Assembly: GCA_039817205.1 (NCBI GenBank)
Contig: JBCBWG010000099.1
Location: 1 to 11,151, forward strand
Direction: 5' to 3'
Source of the DNA: JBCBWG01 sp039817205
GTDB taxonomy: Bacteria; Pseudomonadota; Alphaproteobacteria; Rhizobiales; Hyphomicrobiaceae
DNA length: 11,151 bases
Below, in pieces: positions 1 to 6,884 of this stretch. A program made the translations under genes and the position numbers. Each line of letters starts with the position of its first letter. Positions within the stretch are counted from its first letter, which is position 1. Under the pieces are notes generated by a model. That model was not told the DNA's origin. It did no database searches and saw nothing but the letters and a program-made list of their open reading frames with translations.

Positions 1-48
1 GGCTGCCATCAGCAGACACATCACGAGTTCAGCGGCGCGGACGGTCAT
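1..48 (-). CDS. tctB: Probable TctB, small membrane subunit of a tripartite tricarboxylate transporter (5' end only)
   Basis: An ATG at 48-46 on the minus strand opens a frame that runs off the left edge. Its 16 visible residues are MTVRAAELVMCLLMAA: a short basic N-terminus followed by the start of a hydrophobic helix, as in TctB proteins. A purine-rich CCGGAG lies just upstream of the ATG. The assignment leans mostly on position: it follows tctC on the same strand, matching the common tctC-tctB-tctA order. TctB is the four-helix membrane subunit that works with the large TctA permease and the periplasmic receptor TctC. Too little is visible to exclude another small membrane protein. Confidence 0.55.
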   Translation of the reverse strand, partial: MTVRAAELVMCLLMAA

Positions 49-98
49 GACGGCTCCGGTCTGACAACGGGGCGAGTGAACATGTGACGAGGGTGGCC

Positions 99-146
99 CG
101 GACAAGCAATGGGACAAGCGAGGGGACAAGCGATCGGGCAGGCGCA
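99..146. repeat. 12-base tandem repeat, three good copies and one decayed copy
   Basis: Consecutive 12-base units start at 99 (CGGACAAGCAAT), 111 (GGGACAAGCGAG), 123 (GGGACAAGCGAT) and 135 (CGGGCAGGCGCA). The first three share GGACAAGC, and the fourth is recognisably degenerate. The array sits in the untranslated spacer between tctC and tctB. It may be simple slippage DNA, or an RNA or DNA spacer element; no function is evident. Confidence 0.75.
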
Positions 147-225
147 GCAGGGAGCAGCGCAAGGGAGTGACGAGACGGCATTCGGCCTGCGTCGCCAGCG
201 AACCAACGATTAATGATCTAAGATG

Positions 226-260
226 AGGGTTGGCGCCACATAACTGCGTGCACCAACCCT
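226..260 (-). promoter_or_regulatory. Stem-loop between tctC and tctB, possible mRNA-processing or attenuation element
   Basis: AGGGTTGG (226-233) and CCAACCCT (253-260) form a perfect 8-bp stem around a 19-base loop. A short GC pairing inside the loop beyond one mismatch could extend it. In the minus-strand transcript the hairpin lies 39 bases after the tctC stop and before tctB. No run of T follows the 3' arm in that direction, so it is not a classical intrinsic terminator. Hairpins after the binding-protein gene often stabilise the upstream message or let only part of transcription continue into the membrane-subunit genes. That role is inferred here. Confidence 0.5.
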
Positions 261-299
261 ATCGTTATCGTGTGAGATCAAACGCGGACGCCGAAAGCG

Positions 300-1289
300 T
301 TAGCCTTTGATTGCGCCCATTTTCACGAGCATCGCGCGGTGCACATCACGCTCGTTTTTCCAATAGGACATCAGCGCGTCGCCAGAGAGTGGATCGCCGA
401 CAAGCGCCTTCTTCTCGCGGTAGGTCTGCCACGCGTCAGAGTTGAAGACCTTCGTGAAGAGCCCTTGGTAATAGGCCTTGGCTTCCGCACTCATGCCCGG
501 TGCGCCGACGACGGTCCGCTGCATGAAATAGACGAAGTCTTTGCCGAGCTCTTTGAAGGTCGGCGCATCTTTGAAAAGGCCAATCCGCTGCGGCGTAAAG
601 CATGCGAGCGGCTTGGTTTTGCCAGCTTCAAAAAAGCCCAGCTGCTCAGACGGGTTGTTGACCGTTGAGTTCGCGTTGTTGCCAGCAAGCTCTTTCGCAA
701 CGCGCCCCCCGCCCTTGTAGGGCACGTATTTCATTTCGAGACCGTAGGACGAATTGAGAAAATCTGTCAGCAGGTTGTCTTCCGACGCTTTGCCGGTGCC
801 CGCCATAATCCAGCTTTTGCCAGCCTTCTTCGCTTCACGTACGAAATCCTCGACCGTGGTGATGTCTTTGCGGTCCGAATTGACCCAGAGGCAGAACGTG
901 TCTTCGGCCATTCGCATCACGGGCGTGAACGTTGTGATGTCGACGCCCAGAGCGGGCTGACGCAGCGGTGTTGTGTAAAACGAGTTGAGCGTGAACATGA
1001 TCGTATGATCATCGCCCTTCTTTCTCTTCATATAAACGAGCGCCTGCGCCCCCGAGCCGCCGGGCTTGTTCACCGGCGTGACCGGAACAGGTGCGAGTTT
1101 CTCTTTCGCGATGATCGCCTGCATCAAGCGAACAGCCTTGTCAGCGCCACCGCCCTTGCCGGCCATGACCACGAACTCAATCGGCTTTTTCGGCTTCCAC
1201 TCAGCCGCAGCACCCGTTGCCACTGGCAGCGACAGCGCTGCGGTTGCCGCGGCAACGGCGGCTATCTTTGTCGTTTGACCCACACGCAT
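300..1289 (-). CDS. tctC: TctC-family periplasmic solute-binding protein (tripartite tricarboxylate transporter receptor)
   Basis: This encodes a 329-residue secreted receptor that captures a substrate, usually an organic acid, for a TctAB secondary transporter. The start is the ATG at 1289, preceded by a strong GGGAAAGGAAA ribosome site. The frame is open 35 codons further upstream, but that stretch lacks a signal sequence. Residues 1-29 form a Sec signal peptide: basic start, long Ala-rich core, and GAAA before Glu30 as the likely cleavage site. The mature protein begins with the family pattern KKPIEFVV followed by a Gly-rich loop (GKGGGADKAVR, about residues 44-54). It has VPYKGGG near the middle and an APGMSAEAK segment near the C-terminus, all typical of TctC/Bug proteins. 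Length is normal for the family. The ligand cannot be read from sequence. A probable tctB follows on the same strand after a hairpin-bearing gap. Confidence 0.9.
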   Translation of the reverse strand: MRVGQTTKIAAVAAATAALSLPVATGAAAEWKPKKPIEFVVMAGKGGGADKAVRLMQAIIAKEKLAPVPVTPVNKPGGSGAQALVYMKRKKGDDHTIMFTLNSFYTTPLRQPALGVDITTFTPVMRMAEDTFCLWVNSDRKDITTVEDFVREAKKAGKSWIMAGTGKASEDNLLTDFLNSSYGLEMKYVPYKGGGRVAKELAGNNANSTVNNPSEQLGFFEAGKTKPLACFTPQRIGLFKDAPTFKELGKDFVYFMQRTVVGAPGMSAEAKAYYQGLFTKVFNSDAWQTYREKKALVGDPLSGDALMSYWKNERDVHRAMLVKMGAIKG

Positions 1290-1806
1290 TGGCGTTTCCT
1301 TTCCCTGTGTCAGGCAATTATGCGCCCAACTTTTTTGGCCGTGCGTTTGGCTCCATGGCCGTTCGTCGACGAAGGGCCTGAACCCGCGCGGCACCCGGCA
1401 AATCGCTCAGCGAACTTTCGACGGGGCGTTGACGCTACTTTAGTGGAAAACAACACGCAAGGGGCGAGCACGCATGTGGCTCTTGGCCGGAAACCGAGCT
1501 CCGGCGTGTCCAATCCGTCCACATTGTTCCAAACTTCCGAGCGGGAACGACTAACGTCGGGATCGGCGAAAGTCGCAAGTTCAGCCAGTGTCGGTAGAAC
1601 ACCCGAACCACGACTTTGGTCGGTGGGCGCAAAGCCGCGAAAGCGCGGATTTGAGACCAACGAATCGCGTGTCGTCGCTGTGGATCAAATCGGCGACCGC
1701 TTTACGCCAGACGAACAATCAAAGTGCGCCGATACTGCAAAGCTCACCTCACAGTTTGACAGAGCAGCCTTGCCGGTTCCGGCGGCGGATTAGGGGAACG
1801 GCAAAG
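1290..1806. promoter_or_regulatory. Gene-free divergent control region between tctC and the formate dehydrogenase operon
   Basis: No convincing gene lies in these 517 bases, although two frames stay open by chance. The region must hold the promoters of two divergent units. Toward tctC, the minus strand reads CATAAT at 1322-1317, a good -10 match, but no clear -35 lies at the right spacing. An A/T run sits just upstream, within the dyad CCAACTTTTTTGG (1327-1339). Toward fdh1B there is a perfect TTGACA at 1756-1761, without a clear -10. A short GC hairpin, CCGCG-AAAG-CGCGG, occurs at 1635-1648. No sigma-54 -24/-12 element and no LysR gene was found. The promoter calls are tentative. Confidence 0.45.
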
Positions 1807-3477
1807 ATGAACATGCTCGACGTTAACGTTGCCAAGCGGCGACGTCCGCGTGCCTTCCCCAAGGGCCGTCAGCCAACGGAAACGGCGCGAGCCGAAATCG
1901 AGCGCTTAGTCGGTGACCGGCCCAAAACCCGCGATCTGTTGATTGAGCATCTGCATCTCGTCCAGGACGCACAGGGGCATATCTCTGCTGAACTGCTCTG
2001 TGCGCTCGCCGAGACGATGGGTATTCCTCAAGCTGAGGCCTTTGAGGTCGCAACGTTTTATGCTCATTTCGATGTTGTTTTGGACGGCGAGACACCGCCA
2101 CCGGCGACAACGATCCGTGTGTGCGACAGCCTCACCTGCGAGCTGAAAGGTGCAGCCGAACTGCAAGCCGCTCTTGAGCAAGGCACGGACCCAACTGCGG
2201 TTCGGGTCGTGCGCGCACCGTGCATGGGACGGTGCGCGGCGGCGCCCGTGTGCGAAGTCGGCCACGCTCATGTTGAGCACGCAACGGCCGACGCGGTTCT
2301 GACCAAGGTCGTGAGTGGTGACCGAAAGCCACTCATGCCTGATTATCAAATGCTTGCGGCCTACCGGGAGGCTGGCGGCTACAGCCTTTTGGCGAGCTGT
2401 CGATCCGGCGAGCGAACCGCCGATGAGATCATGGCGATCCTCTCGGATGCCGGGCTTCGCGGTCTCGGCGGCGCGGGCTTCCCGGCCGGCAAGAAATGGC
2501 AGTTCGTTCGGAGCTACGATGGCCCGCGCCTGATGACCGTCAACGGCGACGAAGGCGAACCGGGAACCTTCAAGGATCGCTACTGGCTGGAACGCGAGCC
2601 GCACAAATTCTTCGAAGGCATGCTGATCGCGGCATGGGCGATCGACGCCGAGCGCGTCTACATTTATATGCGCGACGAGTATCCAGCCGTTCTAAAAATC
2701 CTGGCAGCGGAAATCGAAGCGCTCGAAGCAGCGGGTCTGATCGCACCGGGCTACGTCGAAGTGCGTCGCGGCGCTGGCGCGTACATCTGCGGCGAAGAAA
2801 GCGCGATGATCGAGTCGATCGAAGGCAAGCGCGGACTGCCCCGTCATCGCCCCCCATATATCGCCGAAGTCGGTCTGTTTGACCGTCCGACCCTCAACCA
2901 CAATGTGGAAACACTGTTTTGGATGCGCGACATCGTCGAACGCGGCGCGAACTGGTTTGCAAGCCAAGGCAAGAACGGCGCCAAAGGCTTCCGGTCCTAC
3001 TCGGTGTCCGGGCGGGTCGCAAACCCAGGCGTCGTGCTCGCGCCGGCAGGCTCAACGGTTGCTGACCTGATCGATGCGTGCGGCGGAATGGAAGACGGCC
3101 ACACCCTCGCCGCCTATCTGCCCGGCGGCGCATCGGGCGGAATTCTGCCCGCATCGAAAGACCAAGTACCGCTCGACTTCGGCGGCGAACTCGCAGAGCT
3201 CGGTTGCTTCGTTGGCAGCCACGCGGTCGTCGTGCTCTCGGACAAGGACGACATCAAAGCTGCAGCGCGGAACCTCATCCGGTTCTTCGAGGACGAAAGC
3301 TGCGGCCAGTGCACGCCATGCCGTGCCGGCTGCGAAAAAGCGCTGAAACTCATGCAGGCCGAAACTTGGGATCGCGCGCTGCTGGAAGAGTTGTGCAGCG
3401 TCATGGCCGACGCTTCGATCTGTGGCCTTGGACAGGCCGCACCGAACCCAATTCGCTCCGTCTTGAAGTTCTTCTGA
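1807..3477 (+). CDS. fdh1B: NAD-dependent formate dehydrogenase beta subunit, NuoE-NuoF fusion (diaphorase module)
   Basis: This 556-residue cytoplasmic subunit passes electrons from the catalytic subunit via Fe-S clusters and FMN to NAD+. Residues about 25-95 are the helical NuoE N-terminus. A thioredoxin-like ferredoxin domain follows, with 2Fe-2S ligands Cys106, Cys111, Cys139 and Cys143. From about residue 190 it is NuoF/HoxF-like: GLGGAGFPAG (219-228) and NGDEGEPGTFKDR (246-258) form the FMN/NADH site. Then comes GAGAYICGEES (322-332), and a C-terminal 4Fe-4S cluster on Cys499, Cys502, Cys505 and Cys539. The full NuoE plus NuoF arrangement matches FDH1 beta of Methylorubrum rather than the separate FdsG/FdsB pair. 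The ATG at 1807 follows AGGGG by ten bases. The frame is open to 1588, but that 73-codon extension shows no family similarity. The TGA stop is followed by C and by an open in-frame linker into fdh1A. Confidence 0.93.
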   Translation: MNMLDVNVAKRRRPRAFPKGRQPTETARAEIERLVGDRPKTRDLLIEHLHLVQDAQGHISAELLCALAETMGIPQAEAFEVATFYAHFDVVLDGETPPPATTIRVCDSLTCELKGAAELQAALEQGTDPTAVRVVRAPCMGRCAAAPVCEVGHAHVEHATADAVLTKVVSGDRKPLMPDYQMLAAYREAGGYSLLASCRSGERTADEIMAILSDAGLRGLGGAGFPAGKKWQFVRSYDGPRLMTVNGDEGEPGTFKDRYWLEREPHKFFEGMLIAAWAIDAERVYIYMRDEYPAVLKILAAEIEALEAAGLIAPGYVEVRRGAGAYICGEESAMIESIEGKRGLPRHRPPYIAEVGLFDRPTLNHNVETLFWMRDIVERGANWFASQGKNGAKGFRSYSVSGRVANPGVVLAPAGSTVADLIDACGGMEDGHTLAAYLPGGASGGILPASKDQVPLDFGGELAELGCFVGSHAVVVLSDKDDIKAAARNLIRFFEDESCGQCTPCRAGCEKALKLMQAETWDRALLEELCSVMADASICGLGQAAPNPIRSVLKFF

Positions 3478-3588
3478 CGACCCAAAGGCGCAGCCGAGCG
3501 TAAAGTTGCACAGGTTGAGCCTGCCAAACCTGAAGCCGCAGCCGCCAAACACACACTGCCGAACATTGGCACCACCGGAAACGCACCA
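3478..3588 (+). other. In-frame, stop-free spacer joining fdh1B and fdh1A
   Basis: The 111 bases between the fdh1B TGA and the fdh1A ATG are exactly 37 codons and keep the frame of both genes. Translated, they read like a flexible linker rich in Ala, Lys, Pro and Glu (for example KVAQVEPAKPEAAAAK). The frame contains no ATG, GTG or TTG, so fdh1A cannot obviously start earlier. A GGAAA seven bases before the ATG at 3589 can act as a ribosome site. A second frame is also open here, so openness alone is weak evidence of coding. Confidence 0.5.
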
Positions 3589-6366
3589 ATGACCGACACG
3601 ACCAAAACAATCTCTTTCACGCTTGACGGTCAGTCGGTGACGGCGGCGCCTGATGAGACCATCTGGCAGGTCGCAAAGCGCGTTGGCACGACCATCCCAC
3701 ACCTCTGCTTTCTTGACGAACCGGGCTACCGCGCCGATGGCAACTGTCGCGCCTGCATGGTCCACATCGAGGGGGAGCGCACGCTTGCGGCGTCGTGCAT
3801 TCGCACGCCGACCGATGGGATGGTGATCTCGACGACGGCCGACCGCGCCGTTGCCGCACGCAAGATGGTGATGGAGCTGTTTATCGCAGATCAACCGCCG
3901 CGCGATGAGGCCCACGATCAGGTTTCAAAGTTCTGGAACTGGGCCGACATTCAGGGTGTGAGCGAAAGCCGCTTCCCGACGCGCGAGGCGAGGCCCGCGA
4001 CCGATGCATCGCACACGGCAATGACCGTCAACCTCGACGCCTGCATCAATTGCAATCTCTGCGTCCGGGCCTGCCGCGAAGTCCAGGTCAACGACGTGAT
4101 CGGCATGGCCTACCGCGGCGCGCAGTCCGAGGTCGTGTTCGACTTTGACGATCCCATGGGCCAGTCCACGTGCGTTGCGTGCGGCGAGTGCGTGCAAGCC
4201 TGCCCGACCGGCGCGCTCATGCCAGCGAGCCTCATTGATGCGACGAGCCAAACCGGCACGCGCGCCACGGACGACGAGGTCCATTCGGTCTGCCCCTATT
4301 GCGGCGTCGGCTGCCAGATCACGTACAAACTGCGCGACGGCGAGATCGCCTATGTTGAAGGGCGCGAAGGTCCGTCTAACGAGAACCGGCTGTGCGTCAA
4401 AGGCCGGTTTGGTTTCGATTATATCACGAGCCCGGAACGACTGACCAAGCCATTGATCCGGCGCGCCGATGCGCCCAAAGGCATCAACGTCGATCCAGCC
4501 GAACCGCTGACTCACTTCCGGGAAGCAACCTGGGATGAAGCACTTGAGGTCGCAGCGACTGGTCTAAAGCGCCTCGCAGAAGACCACGGTGGTGCAGCCG
4601 TTGCGGGCTTTGGCTCCGCAAAATGCTCGAACGAAGAGGCCTATCTCTTTCAGAAACTGATCCGCACGGCCTTCGGCCACAACAACGTCGACCACTGCAC
4701 GAGGCTCTGCCACGCATCGTCTGTTGCAGCTCTGATGGAGGGGATCGGCTCCGGCAGCGTCACCGCGAGCTTCAATGATGCCGTGAAAGCCGATGCGATT
4801 ATCGTCATCGGCGCAAACCCGACTGAAAACCACCCGGTTGCCGCCACATACCTTAAGCAGGCCGCCAAGAACGGCGCCGATCTCATCGTGATGGACCCGC
4901 GCCGGAACGGACTGTCCAAGCATGCGACGCACGTCCTGCAGTTCCGTCCGGGCAGCGACGTCGCCATGCTCAACGCGATCATGCACGTGATCGTGGAAGA
5001 GGGCCTGTACGACCAGCAGTATCTGCAGGCACGGACCGAGGGCTTCGATCAGCTTCGCGCGCACCTGTCCGAGTACACGCCGGAGCGGATGGCAGAGACG
5101 TGCGGCATCGACGCAAAAACCTTGAAGACGGTTGCGAGAACGTTTGCACGCGCCGAACGTGGCATCATCTTCTGGGGCATGGGTGTGTCACAGCACACCC
5201 ACGGCACCGACAATGCGCGCTGCCTCATCTCGCTTGCGATGATGACCGGTCACGTCGGGCGTCCTGGCACCGGCCTGCACCCCTTACGCGGCCAGAACAA
5301 TGTGCAAGGTGCATCCGACGCGGGCCTCATTCCGATGGTGCTGCCAGACTACATGAAAGTTGGCTCGGACACCGCGCGCGATCTCTGGTCGGACATCTGG
5401 TCAACCGAGGTCAACCCAGAGCCCGGCTTGACGGTTGTCGAAATCATCGATGCGGTCGGTCGTCGCGACATCAAGGGCATGTACGTCATGGGTGAGAACC
5501 CTGCGATGTCAGACCCGGACGCGACGCACGCCCGGGAGGCCTTAGCGCAACTTGAGCATCTGGTGGTGCAAGATATCTTCCTGACCGAGACGGCTATGTT
5601 CGCCGATGTCGTTTTGCCGGCTTCCGCGTGGCCCGAAAAAACTGGGACCGTGACCAACACCAACCGACAAGTGCAGATCGGTCGGAAGGCGGTCGCAGCG
5701 CCGGGTGATGCTCGCGAAGACTGGGCCATCACAACGGCGATCGCAAACCAGCTCGGCCTGAGCTGGACATACGAAACGCCAGCCGATGTCTTTGCCGAAA
5801 TGAAACGCGGCATGCATTCGCTCGACAACATCACATGGGACCGGCTCGAAGAAGAAAGCGCGGTAACTTACCCCTGCCCGGCGCCGGACCATCCAGGCCA
5901 CACTGTCGTCTTTGGCGATCGCTTCCCGACTGAGACTGGACGGGCAACACTGGTTCCGGCCGCCTACCGCGCGCCGGCGGAAATGACGGACACCGACTTC
6001 CCGCTCGTGCTCACGACCGGTCGCCAGTTGGAACACTGGCACACGGGCGCAATGACCCGGCGGGCAACTCACCTCGATGCGCTTGAGCCCGCGCCGACGG
6101 CTGCCATGCATCCGCTCACCTTGCGCGCGCTTGATATCGCCCCCGGTGAGGCCGTGCGGGTTGTCACGCGGCGCGGCGCGATCGAGCTGAGCGCACGTGC
6201 CGACGAAGCGTTGCAGCGTGATATGGTGTTCGTGCCCTTTGCCTACGTCGAAGCCGCAGCCAACGTGCTCACCAATCCGCAGCTCGACCCGGTTGGCAAA
6301 ATTCCTGAGTTCAAATACTCAGCCGCGCGCGTCGAGCGGCTGATGATGACCGAAGCCGCCGAATAA
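3589..6366 (+). CDS. fdh1A: NAD-dependent formate dehydrogenase catalytic alpha subunit (Mo/W-bis-PGD)
   Basis: This 925-residue cytoplasmic catalytic subunit oxidises formate to CO2 and hands the electrons to Fdh1B. Residues about 7-80 are a NuoG-like 2Fe-2S domain (Cys40, Cys53, Cys56, Cys70). Two 4Fe-4S sites follow: Cys152/155/158/162 and Cys195/198/201/205. The molybdopterin oxidoreductase part begins with its own 4Fe-4S cluster on Cys235, Cys238, Cys242 and Cys269, with the conserved Lys271 behind it. The active-site pair is Cys374-His375 (HCTRLCHASS), so the metal ligand is cysteine, not selenocysteine. GRPGTGLHPLRGQNNVQG is a typical cofactor-binding stretch, and the last roughly 120 residues are the dinucleotide-binding domain. 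No His-Cys3 cluster motif is seen between residues 100 and 135. Whether the metal is Mo or W cannot be read. No fdhD/fdsC chaperone gene lies in the window. Confidence 0.94.
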   Translation: MTDTTKTISFTLDGQSVTAAPDETIWQVAKRVGTTIPHLCFLDEPGYRADGNCRACMVHIEGERTLAASCIRTPTDGMVISTTADRAVAARKMVMELFIADQPPRDEAHDQVSKFWNWADIQGVSESRFPTREARPATDASHTAMTVNLDACINCNLCVRACREVQVNDVIGMAYRGAQSEVVFDFDDPMGQSTCVACGECVQACPTGALMPASLIDATSQTGTRATDDEVHSVCPYCGVGCQITYKLRDGEIAYVEGREGPSNENRLCVKGRFGFDYITSPERLTKPLIRRADAPKGINVDPAEPLTHFREATWDEALEVAATGLKRLAEDHGGAAVAGFGSAKCSNEEAYLFQKLIRTAFGHNNVDHCTRLCHASSVAALMEGIGSGSVTASFNDAVKADAIIVIGANPTENHPVAATYLKQAAKNGADLIVMDPRRNGLSKHATHVLQFRPGSDVAMLNAIMHVIVEEGLYDQQYLQARTEGFDQLRAHLSEYTPERMAETCGIDAKTLKTVARTFARAERGIIFWGMGVSQHTHGTDNARCLISLAMMTGHVGRPGTGLHPLRGQNNVQGASDAGLIPMVLPDYMKVGSDTARDLWSDIWSTEVNPEPGLTVVEIIDAVGRRDIKGMYVMGENPAMSDPDATHAREALAQLEHLVVQDIFLTETAMFADVVLPASAWPEKTGTVTNTNRQVQIGRKAVAAPGDAREDWAITTAIANQLGLSWTYETPADVFAEMKRGMHSLDNITWDRLEEESAVTYPCPAPDHPGHTVVFGDRFPTETGRATLVPAAYRAPAEMTDTDFPLVLTTGRQLEHWHTGAMTRRATHLDALEPAPTAAMHPLTLRALDIAPGEAVRVVTRRGAIELSARADEALQRDMVFVPFAYVEAAANVLTNPQLDPVGKIPEFKYSAARVERLMMTEAAE

Positions 6367-6379
6367 GCGCGCGGGACGC

Positions 6380-6847
6380 TCACGGAATATCATCAAAGAG
6401 GCTCGTCTGCTCTGGTGCGCGTTCTTTGCGATCGCCCTGTCCCACCCGGCTGTCATAGTCGGGTTGAAACAGCCCGAGCGTTCCCTTGCAGGGCCGAAAT
6501 CGCAAAGGGCGCGCGTCCGTCATCAACCAGTTGAAATGGCGGCTACTCGCCCACTGGGACGGATAGCCTTTGATGCAATCTGCAACGCTTGCGACGCCGA
6601 TGATCCCACCGAATTCAAATCGGTCGGGGAGTGTCACGTGAAAGCGTTGCGCCGTTCCGTAGAGCTTGTCGGGCCGACAGCTCTTTCGGTCGTTGGCCGC
6701 GTGAATCAAAAGTGGCCCGCGATAGTTCGTTGGCCAGGATCGGTTCTCGACGTCTTTGATCCCTGCGACGACCAGCCATGCCGATGGCTGTCGAATGCTC
6801 AAGGCCGGCAGCGACCAAACCGGATCAGTGAAATCGATTGACGCCAC
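6380..6847 (-). CDS. ASCH-domain protein
   Basis: A 155-residue small cytoplasmic protein covered almost entirely by an ASCH (ASC-1 homology) domain, a PUA-like fold linked to RNA or modified-nucleoside binding. Visible family features are ALSIRQPSAW near residue 15-24, GIKDVENRSW at 29-38, GPLLIHA at 44-50, and a C-terminal ARPLRFRPCKGTLGLFQP-like block. Lys31, Glu34 and Arg36 form the usual GxKxxExR signature. The QPWAW seen in most relatives, as I recall them, is QPSAW here. The start is a GTG at 6847 with only a weak upstream GGGT, so the exact start is uncertain. It lies 37 bases after the dioxygenase gene on the same strand. Its stop is 13 bases from that of the converging fdh1A. The substrate and cellular role are unknown. 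Confidence 0.8.
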   Translation of the reverse strand: MASIDFTDPVWSLPALSIRQPSAWLVVAGIKDVENRSWPTNYRGPLLIHAANDRKSCRPDKLYGTAQRFHVTLPDRFEFGGIIGVASVADCIKGYPSQWASSRHFNWLMTDARPLRFRPCKGTLGLFQPDYDSRVGQGDRKERAPEQTSLFDDIP

Positions 6848-6884
6848 ACGCGGACCCGTCTGCTGCTCTCGCGTCGCCCGGCCG

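Noticed and set aside
99..146. CRISPR-like array
   Set aside because: The units are 12 bases long and directly abutting, without unique spacers, and no cas genes are present.
1310..1660. A 116-residue minus-strand open frame in the divergent region
   Set aside because: It has no recognisable domain, no good ribosome site and a composition typical of chance frames in GC-rich DNA. It would also overlap the tctC promoter.
1005..1793. A 262-residue plus-strand open frame
   Set aside because: It overlaps the 5' part of tctC in antisense and the control region, with Arg/Cys-rich random composition and no family features.
1588..1806. Upstream extension of fdh1B by 73 codons to an ATG at 1588
   Set aside because: The added residues show no resemblance to NuoE or to a targeting peptide. 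The ATG at 1807 gives a normal N-terminus.
3475..3477. The TGA between fdh1B and fdh1A as a selenocysteine codon, since some formate dehydrogenases are selenoproteins
   Set aside because: The catalytic ligand position in fdh1A is already Cys374. This TGA lies after the end of the NuoF fold, and I see no SECIS-like hairpin directly downstream.
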